The position numbers and the translations under genes were made by a program. A DNA stretch of 64,000 bases, taken from NCBI GenBank assembly GCA_022842785.1, contig JALHOW010000001.1, positions 310,001-374,000 of the forward strand. The letters run 5' to 3'. This document shows positions 51,431 through 60,407 of the stretch, piece after piece. Position 1 is the stretch's first letter, and every line of letters starts with the position of its first letter. The stretch comes from Hyphomicrobiaceae bacterium (GTDB lineage Bacteria; Pseudomonadota; Alphaproteobacteria; Rhizobiales; Hyphomicrobiaceae). The notes below the pieces were generated by a model that did no database searches, was not told the DNA's origin, and worked only from the letters and a program-made list of their open reading frames with translations.

Positions 51431-51979
51431 ATGAACGCTTTCGAGCTGAACAAGATTGCTGGTGCGGTGCTGGCGGCGCTGCTGATCATCTTCGGGGGCC
51501 GCACGTTCCTCGAAATCGTGGATCAGCCGCGCAAGGTGGAGAAGGCGGGCTACACCCTGCCCATGCCGAAGGGTGGTCCGGCTGGTGCCGCGGCCCCGGC
51601 AGCTGCTGCGTTCGATTTCGCCAAGGAAATTCATCCGTTGCTCGCAAAGGCGAGCGCCGACGGCGGCAAGGATGCCTTCAAGAAGTGCGTGTCCTGCCAT
51701 ACCGTCGACAAGGGCGGCAAGAATGGCACGGGGCCGAACCTCTACGGTATTGTCGACCGCGAGATCGGTAAGCACGAAGGGTTCAATTTCTCGCCCGCTA
51801 TGAAGGAAAAGGGTGGAAAGTGGGATTGGGCTCACTTGGCGGCCTACCTCCATTCGCCGCGTACCGAGATCCCCGGCAACCGCATGGCCTTCGCGGGTAT
51901 CGCGGACAATGCGGAGCTGGCTGACATGCTCGCTTACCTCCGCACGCTTTCGGATTCTCCGGCAGCGCTGCCCAACTAG
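51431..51979 (+). CDS. membrane-anchored class I cytochrome c (CycM-like)
   Basis: A 182-residue cytochrome with an uncleaved N-terminal membrane helix (GAVLAALLIIFGGRTFLEIV), an Ala/Pro-rich linker and a class I haem domain. Haem attachment is at KCVSCHTVDKGGKNGTGPNLYG near residue 88 (CxxCH). The sixth ligand Met is probably in PGNRMAFAGI near 153. The linker and length match CycM, which carries electrons from the bc1 complex to cytochrome aa3 oxidase in Bradyrhizobium-type bacteria. The start of transcription must lie in or beside the two inverted repeats. Confidence 0.9.
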   Translation: MNAFELNKIAGAVLAALLIIFGGRTFLEIVDQPRKVEKAGYTLPMPKGGPAGAAAPAAAAFDFAKEIHPLLAKASADGGKDAFKKCVSCHTVDKGGKNGTGPNLYGIVDREIGKHEGFNFSPAMKEKGGKWDWAHLAAYLHSPRTEIPGNRMAFAGIADNAELADMLAYLRTLSDSPAALPN

Positions 51980-51991
51980 GTGCAGTTGGGC
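51970..51991 (+). terminator. hairpin at the end of the cytochrome c gene
   Basis: GCCCAACT and AGTTGGGC form a perfect 8-bp stem with a 6-base loop that includes the cytochrome stop codon. No T-tract follows, so termination is uncertain. Confidence 0.45.
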
Positions 51992-52184
51992 CGTGATCCA
52001 TCCGATCGGGCCTGCGCCATCGCGGCGTCACCGCCAGCGAATGCGCGCTTCGGTTGTGGATGGACGATTATTAACTTGGCAGAAGGTCACAGGTTTCCCA
52101 TTTTCCGGCCGTCCAGTGTAGTCTGGGCGGGCCCGGCGCGTTTGTCCGTCCGCCAGCAGCGCGTCGTACAATGAGGCGTGATCT

Positions 52185-54086
52185 ATGGGTCGGAATGGTG
52201 TGAGCGAGGCCAAGAGGGGCCGCGTGAGTTCTTGTTTGGCTGCGGCGCTGGCTCTGGCTGTCGGCGCGGCTGCGCTGCCCGATACCGGCCGCGCCGATCC
52301 GACAGCGCCGCCCCAGCACGCCATCTCGCTGCTCGGCACCCCCCGCTACAGTTCGGACTTCAAGCACTTCGACTGGGTCGATCCTGCCGCCCCGAAAGGC
52401 GGCCGCGTTCGCCTCCGCGCGACCGGCACCTACGACTCGCTCAATCCGTTCGCCCAGAAGGGCCTGCCGGCGGTGTGGTCCAGCGTGATCCACGATACGC
52501 TGATGGCGGAGAGCCTCGACGAGCCCGCGACAGAGTATGGCCTCATCGCCGAATGGGTCTCCCATGCGCCGGACTTCAGCTCGGCGACTTTCTCGATCCG
52601 GCCTGAGGCGCGCTTTCACGACGGCCGGCCGGTCACGCCGGACGACGTGGTCTTCTCGTTGTCGGCACTGAAGAAATCCAGCCCGCGCTATCAGATCTAC
52701 TTCAAGAACGTCGCGCGCGCCTTGGTGTCGGGCGAGCGGACGGTCACCTTCGAGTTCGATGTGAAGGGCAATCGCGAGCTGCCGATGATTGTCGGCAGCC
52801 TGCCGGTGCTCGCGCGGCACTACTGGGAAGGCAAGGACGCGAACGGCGAGCCCCGCGACATCTCACGCGGATCGACGGAGATCCCGCTCGGCTCTGGGCC
52901 CTACCGCGTCAAGAGCGCCGATATCGGGCGTTCGATCATCTACGAGCGCGTCGAGGATTGGTGGGCGCGCGATCTGCCGGTGACGCGGGGCCAGTGGAAC
53001 TTCGGCGAAGTGCGCTTCGAGTACTTCCGCGACTCGGTCCCCGCATTCGAGGCCTTCAAGGCCGGTCAGCTCGATTTCTGGGCCGAGACGAGCGCGAAGT
53101 CCTGGGCCATGGCTTATGACTTCGATGCCGTGCGGCGCGGCCTCGTGAAGCGCGATGAATGGCAAATCGATCTCGTGACGCCCATGCAGGGCTTCGCGTT
53201 TAATCTGCGTCGGCCGCAGTTCCAGGACTGGCGCGTGCGCCATGCCTTCAATCTCGCCTTCGACTTCGAGTGGGCGAGCAAGAACATCCTCTTCGATCAG
53301 TACCAGCGGGTTGGCAGTTACTTCGAGAATTCGGAGCTCAAGGCGACAGGCTTGCCGAAGGGGCGCGAGCTGGAGCTGCTGGAGAGCGTCCGCGACAAAG
53401 TGCCGAGCGAGGTTTTCACGTCGATCTACGCCAATCCGGTCAATACAGGAGCCGACCACCATCGCCGCCATCTGGCCGAAGCGGCGCGCCTGCTTACGGC
53501 CGCGGGATGGAAGCAGCACGAAGGCGCGCTGCGCAATCACCACGGCGAGCCGTTCACCGCCGAGTTCCTGATCATCTCCCCGGAGTTCGAGCGCATTATC
53601 CAGCCGTACAGCAACGCGCTCGGCCGTCTCGGTATCAAGAGCACGATCCGCATTGTCGACAGCGCGCAGTATCGCCGCCGTCTCAATACCTTCGACTTCG
53701 ATATTGTGGTCGCGAGTTTCCGCCAGACGGTGACGCCCGGCAACGAGCAGCGCGACTACTGGGGCTCGGCGGCGGCCGATAGCGAAGGTAGCCGCAACCT
53801 GATCGGCATCAAGAATCCGGCTGTCGATCAGATCATCGAGAAGCTGATCTTCGCCGAGAATCGTGCCGAGCTGGTTGCGGCCTCGCGCGCGTTGGATCGC
53901 ATCCTGCTGTGGAACCATTATCTCGTTCCGCAGTGGTATGTTCCAAAGGAGCGCGTCGCCATGTGGGACATGTTCCGTGGTCCGGCGCGGATGCCGACGC
54001 ACGCGCAGGCGACGTCGCGATTTCTGCAGGTATGGTGGCAGGATACGGCCGCCGCTGCACGACTTGCCGAGGGCCGCAGGCGATAG
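52185..54086 (+). CDS. oligopeptide-type ABC binding protein, YejA-like (first of a tandem pair)
   Basis: A 633-residue family-5 binding protein of the large YejA class. The signal peptide is near residues 13-40 (SSCLAAALALAVGAAALPDTGRA). YejA-type landmarks are PRYSSDFKHFDWVDPAAPKGGRV near residue 54, FRPEARFHDGRPVTPDDVVFS-like text near 140 and GSGPYRVKSADIGR near 235. The C-terminal half has the RHAFNLAFDFEWASKN region. It is the first of two paralogous binding proteins at the head of the yejABEF-like operon, which imports peptides and peptide antibiotics such as microcin C. The organism's own ligand is unknown. Confidence 0.9.
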   Translation: MGRNGVSEAKRGRVSSCLAAALALAVGAAALPDTGRADPTAPPQHAISLLGTPRYSSDFKHFDWVDPAAPKGGRVRLRATGTYDSLNPFAQKGLPAVWSSVIHDTLMAESLDEPATEYGLIAEWVSHAPDFSSATFSIRPEARFHDGRPVTPDDVVFSLSALKKSSPRYQIYFKNVARALVSGERTVTFEFDVKGNRELPMIVGSLPVLARHYWEGKDANGEPRDISRGSTEIPLGSGPYRVKSADIGRSIIYERVEDWWARDLPVTRGQWNFGEVRFEYFRDSVPAFEAFKAGQLDFWAETSAKSWAMAYDFDAVRRGLVKRDEWQIDLVTPMQGFAFNLRRPQFQDWRVRHAFNLAFDFEWASKNILFDQYQRVGSYFENSELKATGLPKGRELELLESVRDKVPSEVFTSIYANPVNTGADHHRRHLAEAARLLTAAGWKQHEGALRNHHGEPFTAEFLIISPEFERIIQPYSNALGRLGIKSTIRIVDSAQYRRRLNTFDFDIVVASFRQTVTPGNEQRDYWGSAAADSEGSRNLIGIKNPAVDQIIEKLIFAENRAELVAASRALDRILLWNHYLVPQWYVPKERVAMWDMFRGPARMPTHAQATSRFLQVWWQDTAAAARLAEGRRR

Positions 54087-54153
54087 CGGCAGAAGTGAAA
54101 GATCAGTCGAAGACCCGATATCGGGCGCGAACCGGTCATGAGAGGATGAAACG

Positions 54154-55989
54154 ATGACGCGCTGGCTTCCCCAGAAGTGCTTTGCGGCCGGCATCGCCGC
54201 ACTTACCGTCTTCGGCGGGATGACGCCGCTTGCGGCGGAGGAGTTTCGTCACGGCCTTTCCGTATTCGGCGATCTCAAGTATCCGCCCGACTTCAAACAT
54301 TTCGACTACGTCAATCCGAACGCACCGAAGGGCGGCCGCTTCTCAACGTACGGCGGCCCGCTCAATTCCTTCGACAGCTTCAATCCCTTTATCCTGAAGG
54401 GCGATGCCGCCTCGGGCCTCAGCATGCTCTTCGACACGCTCATGGAGCGTTCTGGGGACGAGCCCGATGCCATGTACGGCCTCGTTGCGAAGGAGGTCGC
54501 TGTTGCCAAGGACGGCAAGTCGGTGACCTTCCGCCTGAGGCCCGAAGCCAGGTTCTCGGATGGCACTCCCGTCACCGCCGAGGACGTAGCGTTCTCCTTC
54601 GACACGCTGAAGGCCAAGGGGCACCCGAGCTACCGCATCATGATGCGCGATGTGACGAAGGCGGAGGTGCTCGATCCACACACTGTCCGATTCGTGTTCA
54701 CGGGCGAACTCACGCGCGATCTGCCGTCGATCGTCGCCGGCCTGTCAGTACTTTCGAAGGCCTACTACACGAAGCACGAGTTCGATCAGACCACGCTCGA
54801 GGCACCGATCGGGTCGGGGGCCTATCTGATCGCGGATTTCCGTCCTGGCGCGCAGATTACCTACAAGCGGCGCGACGACTACTGGGCGAAGGATCTCGCC
54901 ATCAATCGCGGCACGAACAACTTTGACGAGATCCGCTTCGAGTATTACCGCGATCGCACGCCGGCCCTCGAAGGCTTCAAGTCTGGCGTGTACGATTTCC
55001 GCGAGGAGTTCACTGCGCGCGATTGGGTTACAGGTTACGAGATTCCTGCCGTGCGGGACGGGCGCGTGAAGAAGATCGTGCTGCCCGATGCAAACCCGTC
55101 CGGTGCGCAAGGCTTCTTCTTCAATACGCGGCGCGCGAAATTCGCCGATCCGCGCGTGCGCAAAGCGCTCGACTATGCCTTCGACTTCGAGTTCACGAAC
55201 AAGAACCTGTTCTACGGGCTCTATCAGCGCACGAACAGCTACTTCGAGAACTCAGACATGAAGGCCGAGGGCTTGCCTTCGCCGGCCGAGCTGGCTCTGC
55301 TCGAGCCCTTCAGGGACAAGCTGCCGAAGGCGGTCTTCGAGGCGCCCTATAACTCACCGGTCTCAGACGGTTCGGGAACGGACCGCAACCTTCTGCGCGA
55401 GGCGGCGCGTCTCCTCGACGAAGCCGGATGCAAAATGAAGGATCGCGTGCGCGTTTGCCCGAATGGCGAGGTGCTCGAGATCGAGTTCCTGATCTACGAG
55501 GGCACGTTCGAGCGCGTCATCGCGCCCTACATCAAGAATCTCCAGGCGATCGGTGTGCCAGCCACGATCCGGCGCGTCGATAGCGCGCAGTACCAGCGAC
55601 GCACGAAAGCTTTCGACTTCGATGTGGTCACATCACGCTTCGTCATGCGGCTGACGCCCGGCAATGAGATGCGGAACTACTGGGCCAGCGAGTACGCTAA
55701 TGTCGAAGGCAGCGTGAATCTCGCCGGCATCAAGGATCCTGTCGTCGATGCGCTCCTCGACAAGGTCATAGAGGCCAAGAGCCGTGAAGAGCTGGTCGCG
55801 GCAGCACGTGCCATCGACCGTGTGCTGCGGGCCGGGAATTATTGGGTGCCGCAGTGGTACAAGGCGTCGCATCATATTGCCTATTGGGACAAGTTCTCCG
55901 CCCCCGAGACGAAGCCGAAATACAGTCGCGGGGCGCCGGATACCTGGTGGTACGATGCGGAGAAAGCTGCGAAGGTAAAGCCGAACTGA
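54154..55989 (+). CDS. oligopeptide-type ABC binding protein, YejA-like (second of a tandem pair)
   Basis: A 611-residue paralogue of the preceding product with its own signal peptide (CFAAGIAALTVFGGMTPLAAE). Matching landmarks include DLKYPPDFKHFDYVNPNAPKGG near residue 40, FRLRPEARFSDGTPVTAEDV near 135, GSGAYLIADFRPGAQ near 218 and NAARRAKFADPRVRKALDYAFDFE-type text near 330. It lies 67 nt after the first copy and 43 nt before the permease. The two copies differ enough for different ligands to be likely. Confidence 0.9.
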   Translation: MTRWLPQKCFAAGIAALTVFGGMTPLAAEEFRHGLSVFGDLKYPPDFKHFDYVNPNAPKGGRFSTYGGPLNSFDSFNPFILKGDAASGLSMLFDTLMERSGDEPDAMYGLVAKEVAVAKDGKSVTFRLRPEARFSDGTPVTAEDVAFSFDTLKAKGHPSYRIMMRDVTKAEVLDPHTVRFVFTGELTRDLPSIVAGLSVLSKAYYTKHEFDQTTLEAPIGSGAYLIADFRPGAQITYKRRDDYWAKDLAINRGTNNFDEIRFEYYRDRTPALEGFKSGVYDFREEFTARDWVTGYEIPAVRDGRVKKIVLPDANPSGAQGFFFNTRRAKFADPRVRKALDYAFDFEFTNKNLFYGLYQRTNSYFENSDMKAEGLPSPAELALLEPFRDKLPKAVFEAPYNSPVSDGSGTDRNLLREAARLLDEAGCKMKDRVRVCPNGEVLEIEFLIYEGTFERVIAPYIKNLQAIGVPATIRRVDSAQYQRRTKAFDFDVVTSRFVMRLTPGNEMRNYWASEYANVEGSVNLAGIKDPVVDALLDKVIEAKSREELVAAARAIDRVLRAGNYWVPQWYKASHHIAYWDKFSAPETKPKYSRGAPDTWWYDAEKAAKVKPN

Positions 55990-56032
55990 CGGCCAGAGCT
56001 CCGGCTTCAACTCAGGGAAGCGTGCGAACGGA

Positions 56033-57151
56033 ATGGGCGCCTATCTTCTGAAGCGCATCCTGCTCATGATCCCGACCCTGTTCGGGATCATGCTGATCAG
56101 CTTCACGATCATCCAGTTCGCGCCTGGCGGACCCGTCGAGCGCGTGATCGCGCAGCTGACGGGCACGGACGCGTCGGCTACTGCCCGCATCGGTGGCGGC
56201 GGCGGTGATGGCATGGGTGCTGGTGCGGCGAGCCCGCAAGGCGGCGGAGGCGCAGATGCGACCTCGTCGCGCTATCGCGGCGCGCAGGGGCTCGATCCCG
56301 AGTTCATCAAGCAGCTCGAGAAGCAGTTCGGCTTCGACAAGCCGGCGCACGAGCGCTTCTTCCTCATGATGAAGAGCTATCTCACGTTCGATTTCGGCAA
56401 GAGCTATTTCCGCGACATCAGCGTTCTCCAGTTGATCAAGGAGAAGCTTCCCGTCTCGATATCGCTCGGCGTGTGGATGATGCTGCTGACCTACCTCATC
56501 TCGATCCCGCTCGGCATCCGCAAGGCCGTGAACGACGGTGAGCGCTTCGACACGTGGACGTCGGGGCTCCTGGTGATCGGCTATGCCATTCCGGGCTTCC
56601 TGATCGCGGTGCTGCTGTTGATCCTTTTCGCCGGCGGGTCCTTCGTGCAGTGGTTTCCCTCGCGCGGCCTCACGTCCGACAACTGGGCGCAGCTCTCTCT
56701 CTGGGGCAAGCTCGTCGACTACTTCTGGCATTTGACGCTGCCGCTCATCGCGCTCGCGCTCGGTGCCTTCACGACCATGGCCTTCCTGACCAAGAACTCC
56801 TTCCTCGACGAAATCCGCAAGCAGTACGTCATGACGGCGCGCGCCAAGGGACTTGCCGAGCGGCAGGTTCTCTATGGCCACGTTTTCCGCAATGCCATGC
56901 TGCTGATCATCGCCGGCTTCCCGGGCGCCTTCATCGGCGCGTTCTTCAGTGGCGCGCTGCTCATCGAGACCATCTTCTCCCTCGATGGGCTGGGCCTCCT
57001 GAGCTTCGAATCCATCATCAATCGCGACTATCCGGTGGTCTTTGCCACGCTCTTCATCTTCTCGCTGCTCGGACTGGTCGTGAATCTGGTCTCGGACTTC
57101 GTCTACACGCTCGTCGATCCACGCATCGACTTCGAGTCGCGGGAGGTCTGA
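56033..57151 (+). CDS. oligopeptide ABC transporter permease, YejB-like
   Basis: A 372-residue inner-membrane permease. It begins MGAYLLKRILLMIPTLFGIM, the normal start of DppB/YejB permeases. An insert of about 45 residues rich in Gly and Ala (GGGGDGMGAGAASPQGGGGA) lies in the first periplasmic loop. The EAA-like loop is YVMTARAKGLAERQVLYGHVFRNA near residue 264, and GALLIETIFSLDGLGLLSFESI follows. The second permease starts 4 nt after its stop. Confidence 0.93.
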   Translation: MGAYLLKRILLMIPTLFGIMLISFTIIQFAPGGPVERVIAQLTGTDASATARIGGGGGDGMGAGAASPQGGGGADATSSRYRGAQGLDPEFIKQLEKQFGFDKPAHERFFLMMKSYLTFDFGKSYFRDISVLQLIKEKLPVSISLGVWMMLLTYLISIPLGIRKAVNDGERFDTWTSGLLVIGYAIPGFLIAVLLLILFAGGSFVQWFPSRGLTSDNWAQLSLWGKLVDYFWHLTLPLIALALGAFTTMAFLTKNSFLDEIRKQYVMTARAKGLAERQVLYGHVFRNAMLLIIAGFPGAFIGAFFSGALLIETIFSLDGLGLLSFESIINRDYPVVFATLFIFSLLGLVVNLVSDFVYTLVDPRIDFESREV

Positions 57152-57155
57152 CACC

Positions 57156-58424
57156 GTGGACGCGCGGCGCGACGATACACTCGAGCTGAAGCCGGATGTT
57201 CCGGTCGTCGCGCCGGAGATCGGGCCCCCGCTCGTGCCTTCAGCCGAGCCGCTTGTGCCGGATGCTGACGAGACGCCCGTCGGCACCAAGCGCCACCGTC
57301 ACGGTATCTTCAGTCTCTCGCCGATCAACGAACGGCGCTGGCGCAACTTCAAGGCCAACCGCCGTGGCTACTGGAGCCTCTGGCTCTTTCTCACCCTTTT
57401 CATTCTGAGCCTGTTCGCGGAGGTCATCGCCAACGATCGGCCGATCCTCGTGCGCTACAAGGGCGAGATTCTCGTTCCGGTCCTGGTCGACTATCCGGAA
57501 GAGAAGTTCGGCGGCTTTCTTGCGGTGACTGACTACAAGGATCCGGTCATCCTCGACGAGATCCAGAACCATGGCTGGATCCTCTGGCCGCCCATTCGCT
57601 ACTCCTACAACTCGATCAACAAGGACTTCCCGCGCGTGAAGGGCCCCGAGGGGCGCTGCCTCGGCTACCCGGCGCCGCCGCCCTGGGCGACGAGCGCGGA
57701 GCTCTGCGAGGCCGACGACGCGCAGATGGCGCGCTTTCTCGCCTTGGGCAATCGCAACTGGCTCGGCACCGACGACCAGGGCCGCGACGTCGTCGCGCGC
57801 GTCATCTACGGCTTCCGAATATCCGTGCTGTTCGGCTTGATCCTGACCATTCTCGCCGCCGCGATCGGCGTCACGGCCGGCGCCATTCAGGGCTATTTCG
57901 GCGGGCGAACCGATCTCGTCTTCCAGCGCATTCTGGAGGTCTGGTCGTCGATTCCGTCGCTCTATGTGCTGATCATCATATCGGCCGTACTGGTCCCGGG
58001 TTTCTGGACGCTGCTGTTCATTCTGCTGCTGTTCCACTGGGTGTATCTCGTGGGTGTCGTGCGCGCGGAGTTCCTGCGCGGGCGCAATTTCGAGTACATC
58101 ACGGCGGCACGCGCGCTCGGGCTCTCGAACGCCAAGATCATGTTCAAGCATCTGCTGCCGAACGCGATGGTGGCGACGCTGACGTTCCTGCCTTTCAAGC
58201 TCTCGGGCTCTATCACGGCGCTGACGGCGCTGGATTTCCTTGGGCTTGGATTGCCGCCGGGCTCGCCCTCGCTCGGGGAGCTTCTCTCACAGGGCAAGGC
58301 CAACCTGCAGGCGCCGTGGCTCGGCCTCGCCGGGTTCTTCTCCATCGCGATCACGCTCTCGTTGCTGATCTTCGTTGGCGAAGCCGTGCGCGATGCGCTC
58401 GATCCGAGAAAGACCTTCCGATGA
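57156..58424 (+). CDS. oligopeptide ABC transporter permease, YejE-like
   Basis: A 422-residue permease starting at GTG 57156. A Pro/Glu-rich cytoplasmic N-terminus (PDVPVVAPEIGPPLVPSAEP) precedes the conserved LSPINERRWRNFKANRRGYWSLWLF entry to the first helix. The large periplasmic region with YSYNSINKDFPRVKGPEGRC is typical of YejE and longer than in DppC. GTDDQGRDVVARVIYGFRIS and the EAA loop YITAARALGLSNAKIMFKHLLPN near residue 305 follow. Its stop overlaps the ATPase start (ATGA). Confidence 0.93.
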   Translation: MDARRDDTLELKPDVPVVAPEIGPPLVPSAEPLVPDADETPVGTKRHRHGIFSLSPINERRWRNFKANRRGYWSLWLFLTLFILSLFAEVIANDRPILVRYKGEILVPVLVDYPEEKFGGFLAVTDYKDPVILDEIQNHGWILWPPIRYSYNSINKDFPRVKGPEGRCLGYPAPPPWATSAELCEADDAQMARFLALGNRNWLGTDDQGRDVVARVIYGFRISVLFGLILTILAAAIGVTAGAIQGYFGGRTDLVFQRILEVWSSIPSLYVLIIISAVLVPGFWTLLFILLLFHWVYLVGVVRAEFLRGRNFEYITAARALGLSNAKIMFKHLLPNAMVATLTFLPFKLSGSITALTALDFLGLGLPPGSPSLGELLSQGKANLQAPWLGLAGFFSIAITLSLLIFVGEAVRDALDPRKTFR

Positions 58425-60082
58425 GCGCGCCCGCACCAGAAGCCTCACGCGCGCCATCGCAGACGCTCATCAACGTGCGCAATCTTTCGGTCGAGTTTCG
58501 CTCGGGCGAGAACAGTCATCTGGCCGTCCGCGGCATCGATTTCTCGATCGGTAAGGGCGAGACGGTAGCTCTCGTCGGAGAATCAGGCTCGGGAAAGAGC
58601 GTGTCGGCGCTTTCGATCATGCGCCTGCTGCCCTATCCGGCCGCGCGCCACCCGACGGGCGAGATTTACTTCGAAGGCAAGGACCTATTGAAGGTGCCCG
58701 GCGCCGTCATGCGCGACATTCGCGGCGGGCGTATTTCGATCATTTTTCAGGAGCCGATGACCTCGCTCAATCCGCTGCACACCATCGAGCAGCAGGTCGG
58801 CGAGATCTTGCGCCTGCACATGGGGCTGAGCGAAGCCGAGGCGAAGACACGCACGCTCGATCTGCTGCGCAAGGTCGGTATCCGCGATGCCGAGAAGCGC
58901 CTCGGCGCCTATCCGCACCAGCTCTCAGGCGGCCAGCGTCAGCGTGTGATGATCGCCATGGCGCTCGCCAACGAGCCGGACCTGCTGATTGCCGACGAGC
59001 CCACCACCGCACTCGATGTAACCATTCAGGCGCAAATCCTCGCGCTCTTGAAGGATCTGCAACGTGAGTTCGGCATGGCCATGCTGCTCATCACGCACGA
59101 CCTCGGCATCGTTCGGAAGATGGCCGACCGCGTGTACGTGATGAATGCGGGGCATATCGTCGAGCGCGGAACGGTCCGCGAGATCTTCGAAGCGCCCAAG
59201 CACGCGTACACGCGTCACCTGCTGGAAGCCGAACCCAAGGGCCAGCCGCCGGCCGGCAATCCGCATGGGCCGGTCGTCGTCGAGACGGACGAGCTCAAGG
59301 TCTGGTTTCCCATCAAGCGCGGTCTCCTGCGGCGCACGGTCGATCACGTGCGGGCGGTGGATGGTGTATCTCTCAAGCTCAGGGCCGGCGAGACGATCGG
59401 CGTCGTCGGCGAATCCGGCTCGGGCAAGACATCGCTCGGTCTCGCGATCCTCCGCCTGATCAGTTCGCAAGGCCCCATCGTGTACATGGGCAAGCGGATC
59501 GACGGCCTCGGCGCGAAGCAGATGCGGCCGCTGCGCCACGAGATGCAGATCGTGTTTCAGGACCCCTACGGGTCGCTCTCACCGCGTCTCTCCGTCAGCC
59601 AGATCGTCGAGGAGGGGCTTCTAATCCAGGACCCGGGTCTGACATTCGCGCAGCGCCGCGAGCGCGTCAGTCAGGCCCTTGCCGAGGTGGGGATCGACCC
59701 TTCGGCACAGGACCGCTACCCGCACGAGTTCTCCGGCGGGCAGCGCCAGCGTATTGCGATCGCGCGCGCCATGGTGCTCGAGCCGCATTTCGTGATGCTC
59801 GACGAGCCGACGAGTGCGCTGGACATGAGCGTGCAGGCCCAGATCGTCGATCTCCTGCGCGATCTGCAGCGTAAACACGATCTCTCGTACCTCTTCATCA
59901 GCCACGACCTGCGCGTCGTCCGGGCACTGAGCAACTATGTCATTGTGCTGCGCAATGGAGTCGTCGTTGAGGAGGGTCCGACGGCTGCGATCTTCGAGCG
60001 ACCCCGCGAAGCCTACACCCAGGCACTGCTCGCAGCCGCGCTCAACCTCGAGGTAGCGCACGAGAGCGTCCTCGCAACCTGA
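58421..60082 (+). CDS. oligopeptide ABC transporter ATP-binding protein with two ATPase domains, YejF-like
   Basis: A 553-residue tandem ATPase. The first domain has Walker A GESGSGKSVSALS near residue 52, signature LSGGQRQRVMIAMALA near 167 and Walker B LLIADEPTTALDVT. The second has GESGSGKTSLGLAI near 330, FSGGQRQRIAIARAMV near 442 and FVMLDEPTSALDMS. Both domains have the peptide-importer C-terminal region with VERG/VEEGPTAAIFE-type text. The ATG overlaps the YejE stop, which excludes a longer upstream frame. It energises the importer and ends the operon. Confidence 0.94.
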   Translation: MSAPAPEASRAPSQTLINVRNLSVEFRSGENSHLAVRGIDFSIGKGETVALVGESGSGKSVSALSIMRLLPYPAARHPTGEIYFEGKDLLKVPGAVMRDIRGGRISIIFQEPMTSLNPLHTIEQQVGEILRLHMGLSEAEAKTRTLDLLRKVGIRDAEKRLGAYPHQLSGGQRQRVMIAMALANEPDLLIADEPTTALDVTIQAQILALLKDLQREFGMAMLLITHDLGIVRKMADRVYVMNAGHIVERGTVREIFEAPKHAYTRHLLEAEPKGQPPAGNPHGPVVVETDELKVWFPIKRGLLRRTVDHVRAVDGVSLKLRAGETIGVVGESGSGKTSLGLAILRLISSQGPIVYMGKRIDGLGAKQMRPLRHEMQIVFQDPYGSLSPRLSVSQIVEEGLLIQDPGLTFAQRRERVSQALAEVGIDPSAQDRYPHEFSGGQRQRIAIARAMVLEPHFVMLDEPTSALDMSVQAQIVDLLRDLQRKHDLSYLFISHDLRVVRALSNYVIVLRNGVVVEEGPTAAIFERPREAYTQALLAAALNLEVAHESVLAT

Positions 60083-60190
60083 GAGGAAATTCTCCAAACC
60101 GATACGCGCTTAGATTGTTAGGGACTGGATCTGACAATACGTACTCGGCGGGGAGCGCCGGACGATACGCAAGCACTTGATCATTCTAGA
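60083..60190. other. intergenic between yejF and a leftward terminator
   Basis: About 110 bases without a gene. No strong rightward terminator was seen after yejF; the nearest hairpin, at 60200-60220, has its T-tract on the other strand. Confidence 0.4.
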
Positions 60191-60220
60191 AAAAAGAAAA
60201 GCCGGGCACGAAGCCCGGCT
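60191..60220 (-). terminator. strong intrinsic terminator
   Basis: On the minus strand AGCCGGGC-ttcgt-GCCCGGCT is followed by TTTCTTTTTT. The stem is 8 bp and perfect. It ends transcription from LysR or from the small RNA candidate upstream of it. Confidence 0.88.
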
Positions 60221-60400
60221 GAAGTTTGGTTCGCATTGCCGAAGCAATGCGCGTGAAGGCGTCAAAGGGAGGGAACTGCCTTCAGCAGCTGTCCGTCACA
60301 GCTGAAGAGGTATATGTGGGCAGTTGCCGCTCAATTCAATCCGGTAGCGAAGCAGGCGACCATGCGCAAAGCGCATGTCTAAGGACGTTAGCTGAAAGAC
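60191..60400 (-). ncRNA. candidate structured small RNA or LysR 3' UTR RNA
   Basis: Read leftward from the LysR stop, about 200 nt fold into four successive hairpins. They are CATGCGC-TTT-GCGCATG (60361-60377), a long arm pairing GGCAGTT (60319-60325) with AACTGCC (60274-60280) around an inner AGCTGT/ACAGCT stem, CGCATTGC-TTCG-GCAATGCG (60232-60251, a cUUCGg tetraloop) and the terminator stem. Density of stems and the intrinsic terminator suggest a stable RNA, either processed from the LysR mRNA or with its own promoter. I match it to no known family. Confidence 0.45.
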
Positions 60401-60407
60401 CGTACTC

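Noticed and set aside
60191-60400. 6S RNA assignment for the structured region
   Set aside because: The fold is a series of separate hairpins rather than one long rod with a central bubble, and I recognise no 6S consensus sequence.
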